This document shows, in pieces, positions 23,160 through 34,929 of a DNA stretch of 64,000 nucleotides; position 1 is the first letter of the stretch; each line of letters begins with the position of its first letter. The stretch lies in contig BTPP01000002.1 of assembly GCA_037102815.1 (NCBI GenBank), forward strand, positions 1,488,001-1,552,000. The letters are read 5' to 3'. The position numbers were made by a program, and so were the translations under genes. Source of the DNA: Neurospora intermedia. Lineage: Eukaryota > Ascomycota > Sordariomycetes > Sordariales > Sordariaceae. The notes beneath the pieces were generated by a model that was not told where the DNA came from, did no database searches, and was given only the letters and a program-made list of their open reading frames with translations.

Positions 23160-24356
23160 TCACATGAAGTCATCACTAGAGCGAAACGTTAGCAATCGTT
23201 CCCCACGCGTATCTTTTCTCACTCCACCTCAAGCCAACTTACTCTCCGAAAGCATCATCATCATAAGTGTCGTGGGCCTCAGCAATGGCACCACCACGAC
23301 CAACACCAGCGAGCGAGGTCTTTGTCTTGGCAGCCTTGCTCTTCTTGCCACCCTTTTCGGCAGCCTTCTCCTCCTTGAGCTTCTCGTTGCTGAGAGCAGT
23401 CAAGGTGCTAGCAATCTTCTTGATCTCGTCGCTCTTGAGGTCCTTGGCGAGCTGCTTGGAGAACTCCTGGAGGAAGAGGGTGTAGTGCGGCTTGGGCGAG
23501 AGCTTGCCGATCATGGGGCCAAGAGTAGTGCGGAGGGTCTCAAACTGGGTCTTGGTGGTAGGGTTGAACAAGGCCAAGGTCGAGATGTCGATGGTGTTGT
23601 TGGGGTCCTTGGGGTCGATCTGGACAATGGTGCCCTTGCTGACGACCTTGCGGTCGTTGCTGATGCCGATGCCGGCAAACAGGTCCTCAGCGTGCTTGAG
23701 ATCGGACTCCTTCTGCTCGCGACGGAGGCGCTCGCGGCGCTCGGCCTCGGTCTCCTCCTCCGCGTCCGAATCCTCCGCCAGCTGGCGGGCGCGCTCGGCC
23801 TGACGCTCGGCGATGCGCTGCGCCTTGGACTTCTTGTTGGCGGCGGCTTCGGCCTCAGCCTTGGCCTTGGCCTCGGCGGCCTTCTTCGCCTTCTCGCGCT
23901 CTACCTCGGAGTCCTCGGCGGCATCCCACGAGTCAAGAACGTCGCTCTCGTTTCCCTCCTCATCGTCGAAGCGGCGGCGGCCGGGGGCAAGGACGGGCGA
24001 GTTGGGAGCGGAAGACTCCTCCTCTTCCTCGTCTGTGGTGATGAGGGGTTAGTCAGTCTGGGTTTCGAACAGGTTGTGGTGGCGCAACAGAAAAGTCGAG
24101 GCAAGAGTTGGTTCTGGTTGATCTGTATATATAGGCTGCGTCGCTGAAGTCCAATTTGCCTCAAATATGGAAGCCTCGAGGCATATGGCGATGTTGACAG
24201 CGACTATCGCAGGCCGGCGCAGGCATCAGGCAGCCTTGTCACGGCGATCGGGGCCGCCCACTTTCGCCGACATACACTGTTCGCGGGGTTCGTCTTGCGC
24301 AAAGAGGGAAAAGGCAAGGAGAGCAAGAAAGACTTACCCCACTTCTTTCCAGGCAT
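23160..24356 (-). CDS. hcr-1: Translation initiation factor eIF3 subunit j (Hcr1)
   Basis: Exon 1 (24356-24338) codes MPGKKW plus one base. A 305-bp intron follows, then exon 2 (24032-23243) and a 16-nt terminal exon (23175-23160). Product: 274 residues. The acidic start (KKWDEEEEES) and basic/Ala-rich central coiled coil (EREKAKKAAEAKAKAEAEAA) are typical of eIF3j. So is the conserved block SKGTIVQIDPKDPNNTIDIS near residue 155. The last intron (GTAAGT, GCTAAC, TCTAG) joins the frame to DDFM-stop, the usual eIF3j ending; reading through instead stops at once after GE. Known role: a loosely bound eIF3 subunit at the 40S decoding site, affecting mRNA binding and start-site stringency, and in yeast also 20S pre-rRNA processing. 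Confidence 0.93.
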
Positions 24357-25975
24357 GTTTGCGATTTGGTAGAGACGATCTAGAAAACCGAACGGGTCTT
24401 TGCGACAACGATGTCTGGCGCGACGAGGAAAAGTTTGCGTGCTGTGGTTGTGTCCAAACTCAGCTGCAAAAGAGAAGCCGATCGCTGTCTTGAGAAGTTG
24501 AAAAAGCGAGCAGGGGTCAGGCACCTTGAGTGTGGTTCCGTTCGCAGTGGGCAAAATAATTGTTAGCGGGGTTCGAAGACCAACAGTGAAACAGCAACAG
24601 CGTTTCAAAGGTTCTGCAAGGTTCTTTAACGTCTAAGATTTTAATACAATGCCAAAACTGTCATGGAAAAGGCTTTGTGACCAGCTGGATTTTGTTGAGA
24701 AGATGATGAAGATGAGGAGGAAAACCAGAACCTCCAGACGCCTGGGGCGGCTAGTCTTAGATACACAGGAATCGTCCCCAACTATTCCTCCCGTTTAGGT
24801 TTTACTAAGTACCTGACTTCCTCATACGTCTTGCTACCTTCCCTTCTAAATAACCCCTTCCTTCCCATCTTTGGTATATTTATCAATGCCTTCCCTCCAA
24901 AAGGCTTTATGCGGGGTCAGTGCTGTGTCGCACGGGCCCGTCGGTCAGGGGTCGGTGCCGAGTCCTGACAAAAACCATCAGTTCACCAACATGCCCGTCC
25001 TTATTTCCTTTTCTATTTCTCTTCTTTCTCTGATATTGTCGGCGATCTTGTATATGCACGATGCATGCACCGTATATGTACGGCCTCGGTCAAGCAGCAT
25101 GTGCTAGGTGCAGCCTAGAAGGATGGCTTTTTGGAGAAGTCTGTTAACGCATGTGAAGAGAAGGATTCATAAACAACTAGGTGGATGCTAAAGCTCTGCC
25201 CTTTCACCAAATTTTCTGGACCAGGAGTCACCCGAAAACGCTCTGCGTCGTCAATATTCTGTACACCACTTTCACCCCACTTCCGACACGGGACAATATT
25301 TGGACACTTACTATTGTTCCTTCGATCCTACACTCTACCGAGAATTACCACTGACGTCACAACAAAGTTAGAAGTTGAACATGAAGCCATTCGCAACTTA
25401 TGGCCCAAGAGATTTGTTTGTATATTTGCAGGTTTGGAAGTAACCAAGCCATCGCTCAGTCATGCTGAGTGTCCTATGAGAACCCCAAGTGCGACCGGTG
25501 TCCCGTTTCCCTCCGCTCGCTATTACTGTCAGCAAAATCTCCAACACATAACTCGACCAAGTGCCCTGTCAACCAACCAACCAACTCTCCATAATCTCGA
25601 CATCTCCTGTGGCTGTCTTCGTGTTGAGTCACAATCCATCAGTCTTAGTGTACTTGCTCAGGGGCTCGCTGTTCTTCTGGATATGTACAAGGCTAATCCC
25701 GAGAATGTTGCGGAAGTGGAACTGCGCCCTATGGCTTGTCACCCGGGAGGTCCCGACACCGCCAAACAACGACATCCAGCTGACCACCACAACAGATGCC
25801 CGGTCGCCACTTTGAGGATGCAAAATGAGATTATTGCCCTGGTTGAAGATCTGGAGCTTTCCGGGTTCCTTTCGCTAGCGCCTGCTATTTACTTGTTCCT
25901 GGATTGTCTTGATGCTAAAGAAATGGAGATTGCCTGGGCAGTGTCGGAACTCTATTGCTCCTTTGAGACCAGGGA

Positions 25976-25988
25976 CGGACAAACTCGG
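25976..25988 (+). promoter_or_regulatory. CGG-N7-CGG element (alternative oxidase induction motif)
   Basis: Two CGG triplets are separated by exactly seven bases, 170 bp upstream of the aod-1 ATG and about 70 bp upstream of a TATA-like sequence. Work on Neurospora aod-1 defined an induction motif with this geometry, bound by the zinc-cluster regulators AOD2 and AOD5. The match here is by pattern and position. Confidence 0.75.
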
Positions 25989-26058
25989 TGTTATCAGTCA
26001 GCTCTCGTATTCAAAAATTTCCATGAAAGGAGTTGCAACTGGGGGTAGGAAAGGACGA

Positions 26059-26064
26059 TATAAA
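26059..26064 (+). promoter_or_regulatory. TATA-like box of aod-1
   Basis: TATAAA lies 94 bp upstream of the aod-1 start codon. Initiation would be expected some 30 bp downstream, near 26090. Confidence 0.5.
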
Positions 26065-26092
26065 GTCCTGTGTCTAGTGCTGCCTGACACAT

Positions 26093-26161
26093 ATGGACCA
26101 TCATCACAAACCTCAAGCGAGTTGCATTATAACTTTACATCACTATCTAAACTCTCGATGA
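26093..26161 (+). other. Upstream ORF whose stop overlaps the aod-1 start (ATGA)
   Basis: A 22-codon frame begins at ATG 26093 and ends at TGA 26159-26161, sharing bases with the aod-1 ATG at 26158. Its ATG lies near the predicted transcription start, so it may be in only some transcripts. Confidence 0.35.
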
Positions 26162-27411
26162 ACACCCCCAAGGTAAACATACTCCACGCTCCAGGACAAG
26201 CGGCCCAACTAAGCCGTGCCCTGATATCAACCTGCCACACCCGGCCTCTCCTGTTCGCGGGCTCTCGAGTAGCCACTTCTTTGCATCCAACACAGACAAG
26301 CCTCTCTTCCCCATCACCTCGCAGCTTCTCGACAACAAGCATTACTCAACTGAAGGATTTCTTCCCGGCCAAAGAGACCGCCTATATCCGGCAGACACCG
26401 CCCGCGTGGCCTCACCATGGATGGACAGAGGAAGAGATGACCTCGGTTGTTCCCGAGCACCGGAAACCCGAGACTGTGGGCGATTGGCTCGCATGGAAAC
26501 TCGTACGAATCTGTCGGTAGGTAAATCCCAAGGAGTGTCCACATATTGCCCCTCAAGTATGTTGCGGATGCGGAAGCAGACGTAGAATCAAAGTGTTCTA
26601 ATATCAAACAGATGGGCCACGGATATAGCGACGGGTATACGTCCAGAGCAGCAAGTTGATAAACACCACCCGACAACCGCCACCAGCGCGGACAAACCTC
26701 TTACGGAAGCCCAATGGGTACGTTTTATGGAGCCCTGCGAGGACGGAATGGCAACACAAGCTAACCAAATGTCGCGGATCCATATAGCTCGTCCGCTTCA
26801 TCTTCCTCGAATCCATCGCCGGCGTTCCCGGCATGGTAGCCGGCATGCTCCGCCACCTGCACTCCCTCCGCCGGCTCAAGCGAGACAACGGCTGGATCGA
26901 GACTTTACTCGAAGAGTCGTACAACGAGCGTATGCACCTCCTCACTTTTATGAAGATGTGCGAACCCGGCCTTCTCATGAAGACGCTCATCTTGGGAGCG
27001 CAGGGTGTCTTCTTCAACGCCATGTTTCTCAGCTACCTAATCTCTCCCAAAATCACCCACCGGTTTGTCGGTTACCTCGAGGAGGAGGCCGTACATACCT
27101 ACACGCGGTGCATCAGGGAGATTGAGGAAGGGCACTTGCCAAAGTGGAGCGATGAAAAGTTTGAGATCCCGGAGATGGCGGTGAGGTATTGGCGCATGCC
27201 GGAGGGGAAGCGGACGATGAAGGACTTGATTCATTATATCCGCGCGGACGAGGCAGTGCATAGGGGCGTTAACCATACACTGAGCAATTTGGACCAGAAG
27301 GAGGATCCGAATCCGTTTGTGAGCGACTATAAGGAGGGCGAGGGCGGGAGGAGACCGGTCAATCCGGCGTTGAAGCCGACGGGATTTGAAAGGGCGGAGG
27401 TCATCGGTTGA
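26158..27411 (+). CDS. aod-1: Mitochondrial alternative oxidase
   Basis: Exons are 26158-26516, 26612-26717 and 26788-27411; introns of 95 and 70 bp. The 362-residue product and two-intron layout match what I recall of Neurospora AOD-1. Residues 1 to about 65 are a basic Ser/Thr-rich presequence ending near RSFSTTS. The di-iron four-helix bundle shows the family motifs [38 protein letters not shown] and [13 protein letters not shown], which hold the Glu and His iron ligands. Known role: ubiquinol oxidation directly to oxygen at the matrix face of the inner membrane, bypassing complexes III and IV, induced when the cytochrome chain is blocked. The CGG-N7-CGG element upstream fits that regulation. 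A few presequence residues appear to differ from my memory of N. crassa, so the strain or species may not be the reference. Confidence 0.97.
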
Positions 27412-29996
27412 TCATCTTGGGCGGAAGGTCTTGACAGATGGTTGTGGTTTGGGTTCATGAAGCCAGGCGTTTTTGGACCGAGTTGTATTATGCGTGTTAC
27501 ACTAGATACCCCCCCTCTCTTGCTGTTAGTGGCGTTTTGGTATGATATACTGGGTTCTTCTCTCTGTGCAGCAATTCACTGTTTCAAGGTGTGTACGTGT
27601 TTCGGATCTTCACTCCGAAGGTTGTTGATCTCTCATGATCAACTCTATCTAGCAATGACAAACCTGATGTGTTAAGCTTTTTCGATTCGTTCCCCGGGTG
27701 ACCATCCGGCTCGAGTCCACATTTCGACTTATCCTAAATGCGTGAGAAATAAAGGTAGTCGAACGTGCTCACTTGAATTCTATCAGTGATTAAATTATGT
27801 GCTCAGCCATGATCAGCCGAGTCTATCGTGAAGGCGAGTCATGGACCTTCCCGTGGTTTGCTGACGTATACCTAGGATGATAGCTCAAGACGTCCATTAA
27901 GAGTGTCTATATTTACACACGTCTAGTGTAGGCATCCTCGAAAGCAAGCGGAGAATGATGAAACAATGGTATTATGCCGCGATATATCAAAGCCAAATAA
28001 TAGCTCGAAGAAGAAATGTTGGTCGAACGAAATTACAGGGCTGTGGCTGTGTACAAGCCACTGAAGTGCAATTTGTTAGCGTGGTGAGCTTGTGGTAACA
28101 GATCTTGCCGGAGATCTCACCATAGGCTGATAGCGCCGAAGACCGGACCCACCAGAGAATAGAACCGACAGGATGATGGGGATGCGACTGCAAGGTACCA
28201 ACAGGAACAGATGAACCAGAATAGGAACACTTCCAGGAACCGAAGACTGAGGCTGAGCACCGCGATGGATGTGATGTGCCCCGATGGATACTGCATTTTG
28301 ACCCGCAGCACGTCTTGACGGCGTGTTTCAGGGAGCTGTTTTGTCATGTACCCTGGCAACGGCATGTCACAATCACGATAGCCAGCCTGTTGCTTGCTTG
28401 TCCAAGGTAAGAGGTACCTACCTCTACCTACCTGTCCGTGGTACCAGCCCGAACAGATACCACAACACTCTATTTTGCCCCTGAATTGATACATGTCTGG
28501 TTCTCACAAGGTGCAGTGGCAAACTGGTCTTGGAGATGGATGGCACCAATCTCGACACATGAGTGGTTCGCTGACGAGAAGATACTATCTCTTCACTACC
28601 TATCTAAGAAAGGGTGGTGTTGCAATTTCACGTTCAGAACGATGGCAGCGAGACCCAGGCTTGCCAGACATGCCAGGACAGGCCCCTCCATGGACAGTGC
28701 TGTTGACACCTTCCAGGCTCTATGCCTGTGAGTGAGTGGACGGGATGCGAACCGGCAGAAGAAGTTCAGAAAAACAGGACAACAGGTTATGCGTGCCCAA
28801 GAAGATCGAGATGACATTGTTCCTGTCGCCTTTACTCAGGGATTCCTTCCAACATTTATTTGGGGGCATTCAGTGTTGCAAAAAGAAGACGGGAATGAGG
28901 ATCTCTCACAACTTTGGGCATCAATGAATTGATTTTTATGAGCTTTGTATCTCTACCTCACTCTTTAAGATGCCACCAACCCCGAACGGTAGCCCCACCG
29001 AAAGCGAAGTGGGTCTACTCAGCAGCAGCAGCCTTACGAGCGAACCCAACCATTCACAGAACTGACAGCGTCTGAACCCCAATGAATGGATCACCCCAAC
29101 TGCCCGTCCAGTCTGTCCCTGCCATGCCCTGCCCTGACCGTACGACCCCGCGATTGCCCTGTGGGTGGCTTCGTGCCTGAAGTGGAAGCCGAGAAAGCCT
29201 TCGATTCCCGATCTCCCCTTCAATCTCGACTCTTCCCGAGAAGGTCTCCGTCACGGTGTCGTCGTCGGGGCAAACGAAGCAGAGGACGGACCAACGACGA
29301 CATTCATACAAACATACCTAATCTCCATCGCATCCCCGGGCATCCATTCACTCCACCATTCATGGAGATCATATACATACCACCTGTTCGCCCTCCAAAG
29401 TCCAAATGCAATTAACTGAGTTGTGATCCCCTTTCGTCGTCGGGTCAAAGGGTCCAATCCACTCCAGTCAGCCGGGCAGTCCAATCTTCCACACAACCAC
29501 TCAAACTTCCCGTCCTCTCAGTCCTAGCTAGCTAGGCACACAGGCGCTTAACACGGCAATCTACTGTATCTACCTTTCACCTCTACTCTCTTCGGCCTCC
29601 CGATCACCGAGACGTGCCCTGTCTCAACCAAATCAACCAAGTCCCAACACTGCACAACCATCGAGTACAGCTTTCAATTTGAACCTTCCACAGCCCAGCA
29701 CTTGAACCCATACATAGGACCCGGGTTCCATCATTTGGTCCTGCTCGTCCGGTCCCGCACCGGTCACGAAGCTATCAGTCGGGTTCGGTTTGCCGGTGTC
29801 AGTCCCATCACCGGCTGTCGCAAGCATGTAAGCACAGCCCCAACGCACCCACGCACCTAAACACGCACCCACGCACTGCCACTGTGTCCCGGAAGGCTGA
29901 CTCGAGGGAAACTGCCTTGCAACTTGCAGCGCTTCTACAGACAGAAACACCACACAATCTCAATCCCGCCCGCTTGCCGACTACGACGCGATCCCT
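27412..29996. other. Intergenic 2.6 kb: aod-1 3' end and crz-1 upstream region
   Basis: No gene is supported. The part from about 29000 on is CA/CT-rich like a long leader or promoter. Short TACCTA words cluster at 28410-28435. The frames present are short and unrecognisable. Confidence 0.45.
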
Positions 29997-32189
29997 ATGG
30001 ACCAACAATACACCGACGCCCGTGGCCGATCGCTGTCGGCCGCGTCCACCGGCGGAGGACAGGTCCACGATCAACAGCAACAGTCTCACATAAGAAACCA
30101 CTCGCCGTCTCCAACTCCCTTTCCTAATCCGAACGATGGCGTCAACAACGGTTTGGGACTTGGCCTTATCGATCCCTCTGCCTCGCAGCACTTTCAACCC
30201 GAATTTTCCTACGGCGGCCCGAACCCGTTCCAGCAACATTCGCCCTTCCCACAGCCTGGTTTGGATTTCAACCAAGGTTATACAAACCAATTAGAAAGTC
30301 AGGACAACTCGTTTGGTGGCTTGTCGCAACCCGCCTATTCTCCGAATCTCATGGCATCCAACTTTGGTGACGCCGACTACGGCCTTTTCCCCACGACCAC
30401 GACCGCGGGCCAGTTCAACGGATCGCTGTTCATAACCGATAATCAGTCCATCAACAATCCGGATCCAAACATGATGACCCAAGGCTCTCACAGCCCGGAG
30501 CCGCCTCATCTGCTCAGTCCAGAGATAAACTCTCCCGTCTTTGCGCAGGGCCGTTTCCCCATGACAACAGGAAGGCATTCGCGCAATGCGTCTCTGGGCC
30601 CAGAGGCTGCTCTTCTTCCAGGGCAGGACTGGAGCCATATGCCTCAGTTTCAGGGCCACCGACGCTCAGCCTCGGAGCTTAGTGATGTCTCTTCGGTAGC
30701 CCATTCACCCAACCTAGGGGGATTGGACAGCTTTGACCCGATCGAGAACAACCACTCGCCTCTTCAAGGGCCGCAGGCCGATGCCCTATACAGTCAGTTG
30801 AACGGGATCAGCAACTTCAGTCTGTCGGACGACCACATCGGCAGGAGTCCGTCGCATAGTCCAGCGGTCTCCCCTCGGATCCATCCCCAGCAATCACCGG
30901 ACGAGATCGATCCGAACCAACCCAACCATTTTATGCTACACACACCAGCAAACAGTTTCGGACCGCCAGCGACATACATGCAGCCGCAGCAGGAGGCTTT
31001 CCCGCAACTGTCACTGGATGACCCATCTGGTATGCAGGCCCAGCAGAACATGCCAGCTCCTCCGGCAATCAATATCGATTTCGCTCCAGCGCCCGCTAAG
31101 AGCGGGCTGGATCAGCCCACTAACCTGGACAATAATTCACTAGCCCTTCCAAACAGAGGTATGTAGCCTTGAGATAATGCGATGGAAAATGGGACATTTC
31201 CTAACAATTTGGTGCTAGCTCGAGGGCGGATGCGACCACGAGCGGTCACGGACCCTTTCAACAACAGCGGTTACCGATCTCCTTCTCCCGCGGGAAGTCT
31301 TTCGCCGAGCTCGGCTGCGGACCTCAGACCGTCAAGCGCACGTTCACTTTCGCCCATGGATCGTTCAGGAGCCGGCTCTATTAATAGTAGGAGACGCCAG
31401 TCTACGTCGTCAGTACCTAACAACGTGATAGCACTTCGTCTTGCCGATCCCAATTATAATGGCTCTGGGGAGAATGGAGGTGGCCCGAGAAGGGCTCAGA
31501 AGCACCCCGCTACTTTCCAATGCAAAGTATGTCCAAAGCGCTTTACCAGAGCCTATAATTTGCGCTCCCATTTGCGTACACATACCGACGAGAGGCCCTT
31601 TAAATGTACCGTCTGTGATAAGGCTTTCGCGCGCCAGCACGATCGCAAGCGTCACGAAGGTTTACATTCGGGCGAAAAGAAGTTTATATGTAAAGGTGAA
31701 CTTCCTGTTGCTGGTCAACAATGGGGCTGCGGCCGAAGATTTGCGCGGGCGGATGCTCTGGGTCGCCATTTCCGGTCGGAGGCAGGAAGAATCTGTATCA
31801 GACCTCTTTTGGAAGCGGAGAACCGTGAACGGCAACGGCAGTATGCTGAGGCAATGCAAAATGCAGCCCAAGGCATGATGCAGCAGCAGGGCGGTATGAT
31901 GATGTCGCCTGGCATGGACCCCAATGGCGAGTTTCAAATGGACCCCTTTGTGCTCCCACAGGCGCTGTTGGCACAGTATCCTGCCCTGGCCCTCTTGCCC
32001 GCTGGGCCTGCGGCTATGGGTGATGGAGCCGGCTTAGAAGAGGATTTGGGAAGTAATTATGAAGCTAGCGACTATGATGATGTCGAGGAGGGAGGCTACG
32101 TTAGCGGTCCAGGGACAGGGTTCGGGCCCGGAAGCATGCAAGAAGGGTACGGGGAGCTGGGATATGCGAGTGACTACGGCGGCCGTTAG
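29997..32189 (+). CDS. crz-1: CRZ1-type calcineurin-responsive C2H2 transcription factor
   Basis: Exon 1 (29997-31158) and exon 2 (31219-32189) join through a 60-bp GTATGT intron to give 710 residues. The N-terminal 480 residues are disordered and rich in Gln, Ser, Pro and Asn, with many SP sites. Two C2H2 fingers (from Cys489: [17 protein letters not shown], then [17 protein letters not shown]) and a third, atypical finger carrying a longer loop ([20 protein letters not shown]) follow, exactly the fungal Crz1 arrangement. PAINID at residues 356-361 resembles the PxIxIT calcineurin-docking motif. Known role: calcium-activated calcineurin dephosphorylates Crz1, which enters the nucleus and induces ion-homeostasis and wall genes. 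The C-terminal tail after the fingers is Met/Gln-rich, then acidic. Confidence 0.93.
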
Positions 32190-32838
32190 GCATAGTGTCA
32201 TGACATTTCAGGCGAACAATTCTTCGAGGGAAGAGAGGGCGTTGGGTGGTATACTCTATCTATTTATTGTTTTACAGATGATTTTCGGTCACTGTTTGGA
32301 TCAGATGAGATTATACGGTGGTGTGCGGTTATGATTTTTGTTGTTTTATACATTTACTTCTCTGGCTACACTTATCCCCCAGCGTTGTTGCCATTTTTCT
32401 TTTTCTTTTTGTATTTGACTGGGATTATTCTTGGCTATAAGACCCGTTTGCGTGGCGCTTGCATGCGCGGACATTGAGCGAACATAGAAATAATGTCTGA
32501 TGAGGACATATACCTAAATGCTACATGTATGACGATGTACTCCATGTTACTTATGAAGAGTTGTTGAATAAGCCGATCACAGTTGATATCACCAAATCCT
32601 GCGCAAGTCAACATGTAATACAGCTAGAGAACCCGTAACAGGTACGTTCTTCCCTACAAGTCTTATTCTGATGGCTATGCAGTGAGCCGCCTCATAATCT
32701 CATCATCCGGATTGATCAATGTCCCGCCCCACGCAGCCGCAACATTCGTAACATCACATCACCATCACCATTACCATATCTCTCGTCATTCCTCCTCAAC
32801 CCCCCCCCCCAATTTCTCCATGTACATACATACATATA
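32190..32838. other. Intergenic: convergent 3' regions
   Basis: This lies between crz-1 and the DUF7053-like gene. It includes CATCAC repeats near 32755-32775 and a C10 run near 32804. No gene is seen. Confidence 0.5.
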
Positions 32839-33798
32839 TCAATTCTGTTGTATATCCTGTAACAAAGTCCTCCCCCTTCCCGCTCCCGACGCCGCGCCGG
32901 ACCCCTTGGACGACCTCAACTCTTGCATCCACTTGGCCACGACCTGGTCCACCACCGTTTGCAAAACCTCGTGGTGGCCCTTTTCGAACTTTGCTTTGAC
33001 AAAAGGGCGCACGATGGCCGGACACTCAATAGTGGCGATCTCGACGAGTTCGTACTCGTAGTTGTCGATGGAGGTGCCGGTGACTTTGTTGATTAGTTTT
33101 TTGTTGTTGTCGTCTGCTGTTGGTTGTTTGGACTTGATGTTTGTGTTCGCAACATCATCACTACCCCCTTTTCGCAGACCAGCTCTCAGTCCTTGTCCTA
33201 GTCCTTGTCCTAGTCCGTGTTCGCCATCCTGCTGTCCTTGTCCTTCGTCTCCTCCTTTCTGTTCCTGTTCCTGTTCCTGTGGCCGCCGCCCCTTGGCCCG
33301 ATACCGATGCCGAACCTCATAACTGCTCCTCACCACCACCACCGACCCCGCCCCTGCCGCCGGCGCTACTGCCTTACACCGAACTCCGTAGCCAAAGCTC
33401 TGGAAAGTACAAGGCACGGAAACTTCTTTGCTTCCTAGTAGGGAGCCACCGCCTAGCCAGTCCGGAAGGGGAAGAAGGGGAACGGAGTCGGTGATGAGGA
33501 ACGATTGAGGATTGAAGCCGTCTGGTCCCGGGGGGTGGTGGAAGAAGGATGGGTCGTCGGTGAGGGATGGAGGGAGGGGGTGGTGGGGAGAGTTAGAGGA
33601 GGAGGAGGGGGAAGGAGCGGGTGAGGAAGAGGAGGAGGAGGTAGGGAGAGGAAGGGGAAGGGAGATGTAGGATTTTAGGTAGGGGTTGGCGGTTATGAGG
33701 GGGATGTAGGCGTGGAGAGCGGAGAGGAGGGCAGAGGGGGGAGTTGGTGGGGGGAGGGGGATGCGGGTTATTATTTTCAAAGGGTGGGAATGGGACAT
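32839..33798 (-). CDS. DUF7053-like uncharacterised fungal protein
   Basis: Single exon, 319 residues. The start LKIITRIPLPPPTPPSALLS, the middle VPCTFQSFGYGVRCKAVAPA and the C-terminal ECPAIVRPFVKAKFEKGHHE together look like the fungal DUF7053 layout, whose members resemble small lipid-binding-fold proteins of unknown role. I am moderately sure of this. Two low-complexity inserts break the domain: a Ser/Pro run (about residues 50-80) and a Gln/Glu/Gly segment (about 175-215) coded by short tandem repeats, including three EQ pairs and GLGQGLGQGL. No signal peptide or membrane segment is visible. The gene is convergent with crz-1. Confidence 0.55.
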   Translation of the reverse strand: MSHSHPLKIITRIPLPPPTPPSALLSALHAYIPLITANPYLKSYISLPLPLPTSSSSSSPAPSPSSSSNSPHHPLPPSLTDDPSFFHHPPGPDGFNPQSFLITDSVPLLPLPDWLGGGSLLGSKEVSVPCTFQSFGYGVRCKAVAPAAGAGSVVVVRSSYEVRHRYRAKGRRPQEQEQEQKGGDEGQGQQDGEHGLGQGLGQGLRAGLRKGGSDDVANTNIKSKQPTADDNNKKLINKVTGTSIDNYEYELVEIATIECPAIVRPFVKAKFEKGHHEVLQTVVDQVVAKWMQELRSSKGSGAASGAGRGRTLLQDIQQN

Positions 33799-34817
33799 GT
33801 TTGAGTTGGGAGTCGGTCAATGGCGATGAGGCTTTGTTTTAGCGGGTGTTGCTGTTGATGGCTGACGGTGCGGTGGTAGGTCTGTTATTGTTGTTGTAGT
33901 GATGAGAGTGCCAAGTCCGTACGGGACACGGGGAGGCCGATGCGGAGACCCGACCGGAGGAGGTGAACGGGGCCGGGCGTCGTTGCCAAGGCCCGATGAC
34001 TGCCGATAAGTTGATGGAAGCTTCCGATTTATGGTGATTCAAATGAAGGATGTCCGTCTCACAGACAAAGGGTTGATATCCGGCGGTTGAGCTGGGTTGA
34101 GTGGGTGAAGTGGTCAACCGGAGGGTGCCGTAGGTAAGTTACAGATAGGTAGGAGTGGTGTGGGCGATTCCTGATCAACGATGTCGACAAGCGTGTATCA
34201 CGAACTGATGACCGCAAGTCTCTGGCTATCTCTGTTGTTATGCGTACAAGCAAACAATAGTAGGAAACTCATAACAGTAGAAAAAAGACCGATATGCTGT
34301 GTTTTAATCTTGGCTGACAGTCCGAACTCCGAAGAATAAGCACAGCTCACAGCCATCGCAACCCAATTTTAGCGGCTGAAGTGGACGCTTTACCTTGACA
34401 CCCGATCGTATGAGATGTAGCAGGGGCAGGACAAGCGACGAGAGTATGTAGTATACAGCGCCTATACACTTCCCAACCGGTAGCTGGAAGGCCTCACTCA
34501 GATCGTGTCTTGATTTGCTATTGTGGTACGGAACAGTCAGCTGTTGTTGCTGCGCCATCATCGCATGATCGGTGATGTACGCTGTGTGGTTCAGGTGGCC
34601 GAGGCATGGTTATAAGAGAAAGTTACAGGACTGTGAAGAACCTACCATAGCGGGAAAATCACGAGGGCATCTGGCCTTGTAGGGAGGTCCAATGCTTGCA
34701 ATTGTCACAAGCCTTGTTGTGAAATCTAGCACTGTTGGTTCCCTAGCACTGTTGCCCAAGGAAGGGCTCTCATTGGCTCATTCACCATTGCTTGGAGTCG
34801 TTCTTTCCATTCCCCCG

Positions 34818-34860
34818 CCCCCCCCCCCCCCCCCCCCCCCCCCCTCTCTCTCTCTCTCTT
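34818..34860. repeat. C27 homopolymer followed by TC dinucleotide run
   Basis: An uninterrupted run of 27 C, preceded by CCCCCG, passes directly into about eight TC units. It lies inside the inverted-repeat element. Length errors in sequencing are likely here. Confidence 0.9.
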
Positions 34861-34929
34861 GAGACTAACTACCTTCACTATTCTTTCTCTTATATCAAAG
34901 GAAAGAACGAAAATCATTCTCAATTAATT

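Larger units (their letters stand above)
24357..26157. other. Intergenic: eIF3j and aod-1 upstream regions
   Basis: The right half is the aod-1 promoter (elements listed separately). A continuous 287-codon frame (25185-26048, plus strand) runs through it. Its codon use is flat and its product unrecognisable, so I do not call it a gene. Confidence 0.45.

Noticed and set aside
23164-24147. Plus-strand frame of 327 codons opposite eIF3j
   Set aside because: It is the mirror of a charged coiled-coil gene. Its Leu/Gly-rich translation is the usual antisense of Glu/Lys/Ala codons.
25185-26048. Open frame of 287 codons upstream of aod-1
   Set aside because: Third-position use is flat, it has no recognisable domain, and it covers the aod-1 regulatory element. 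Length alone is not enough in a 64 kb window of about 50% GC.
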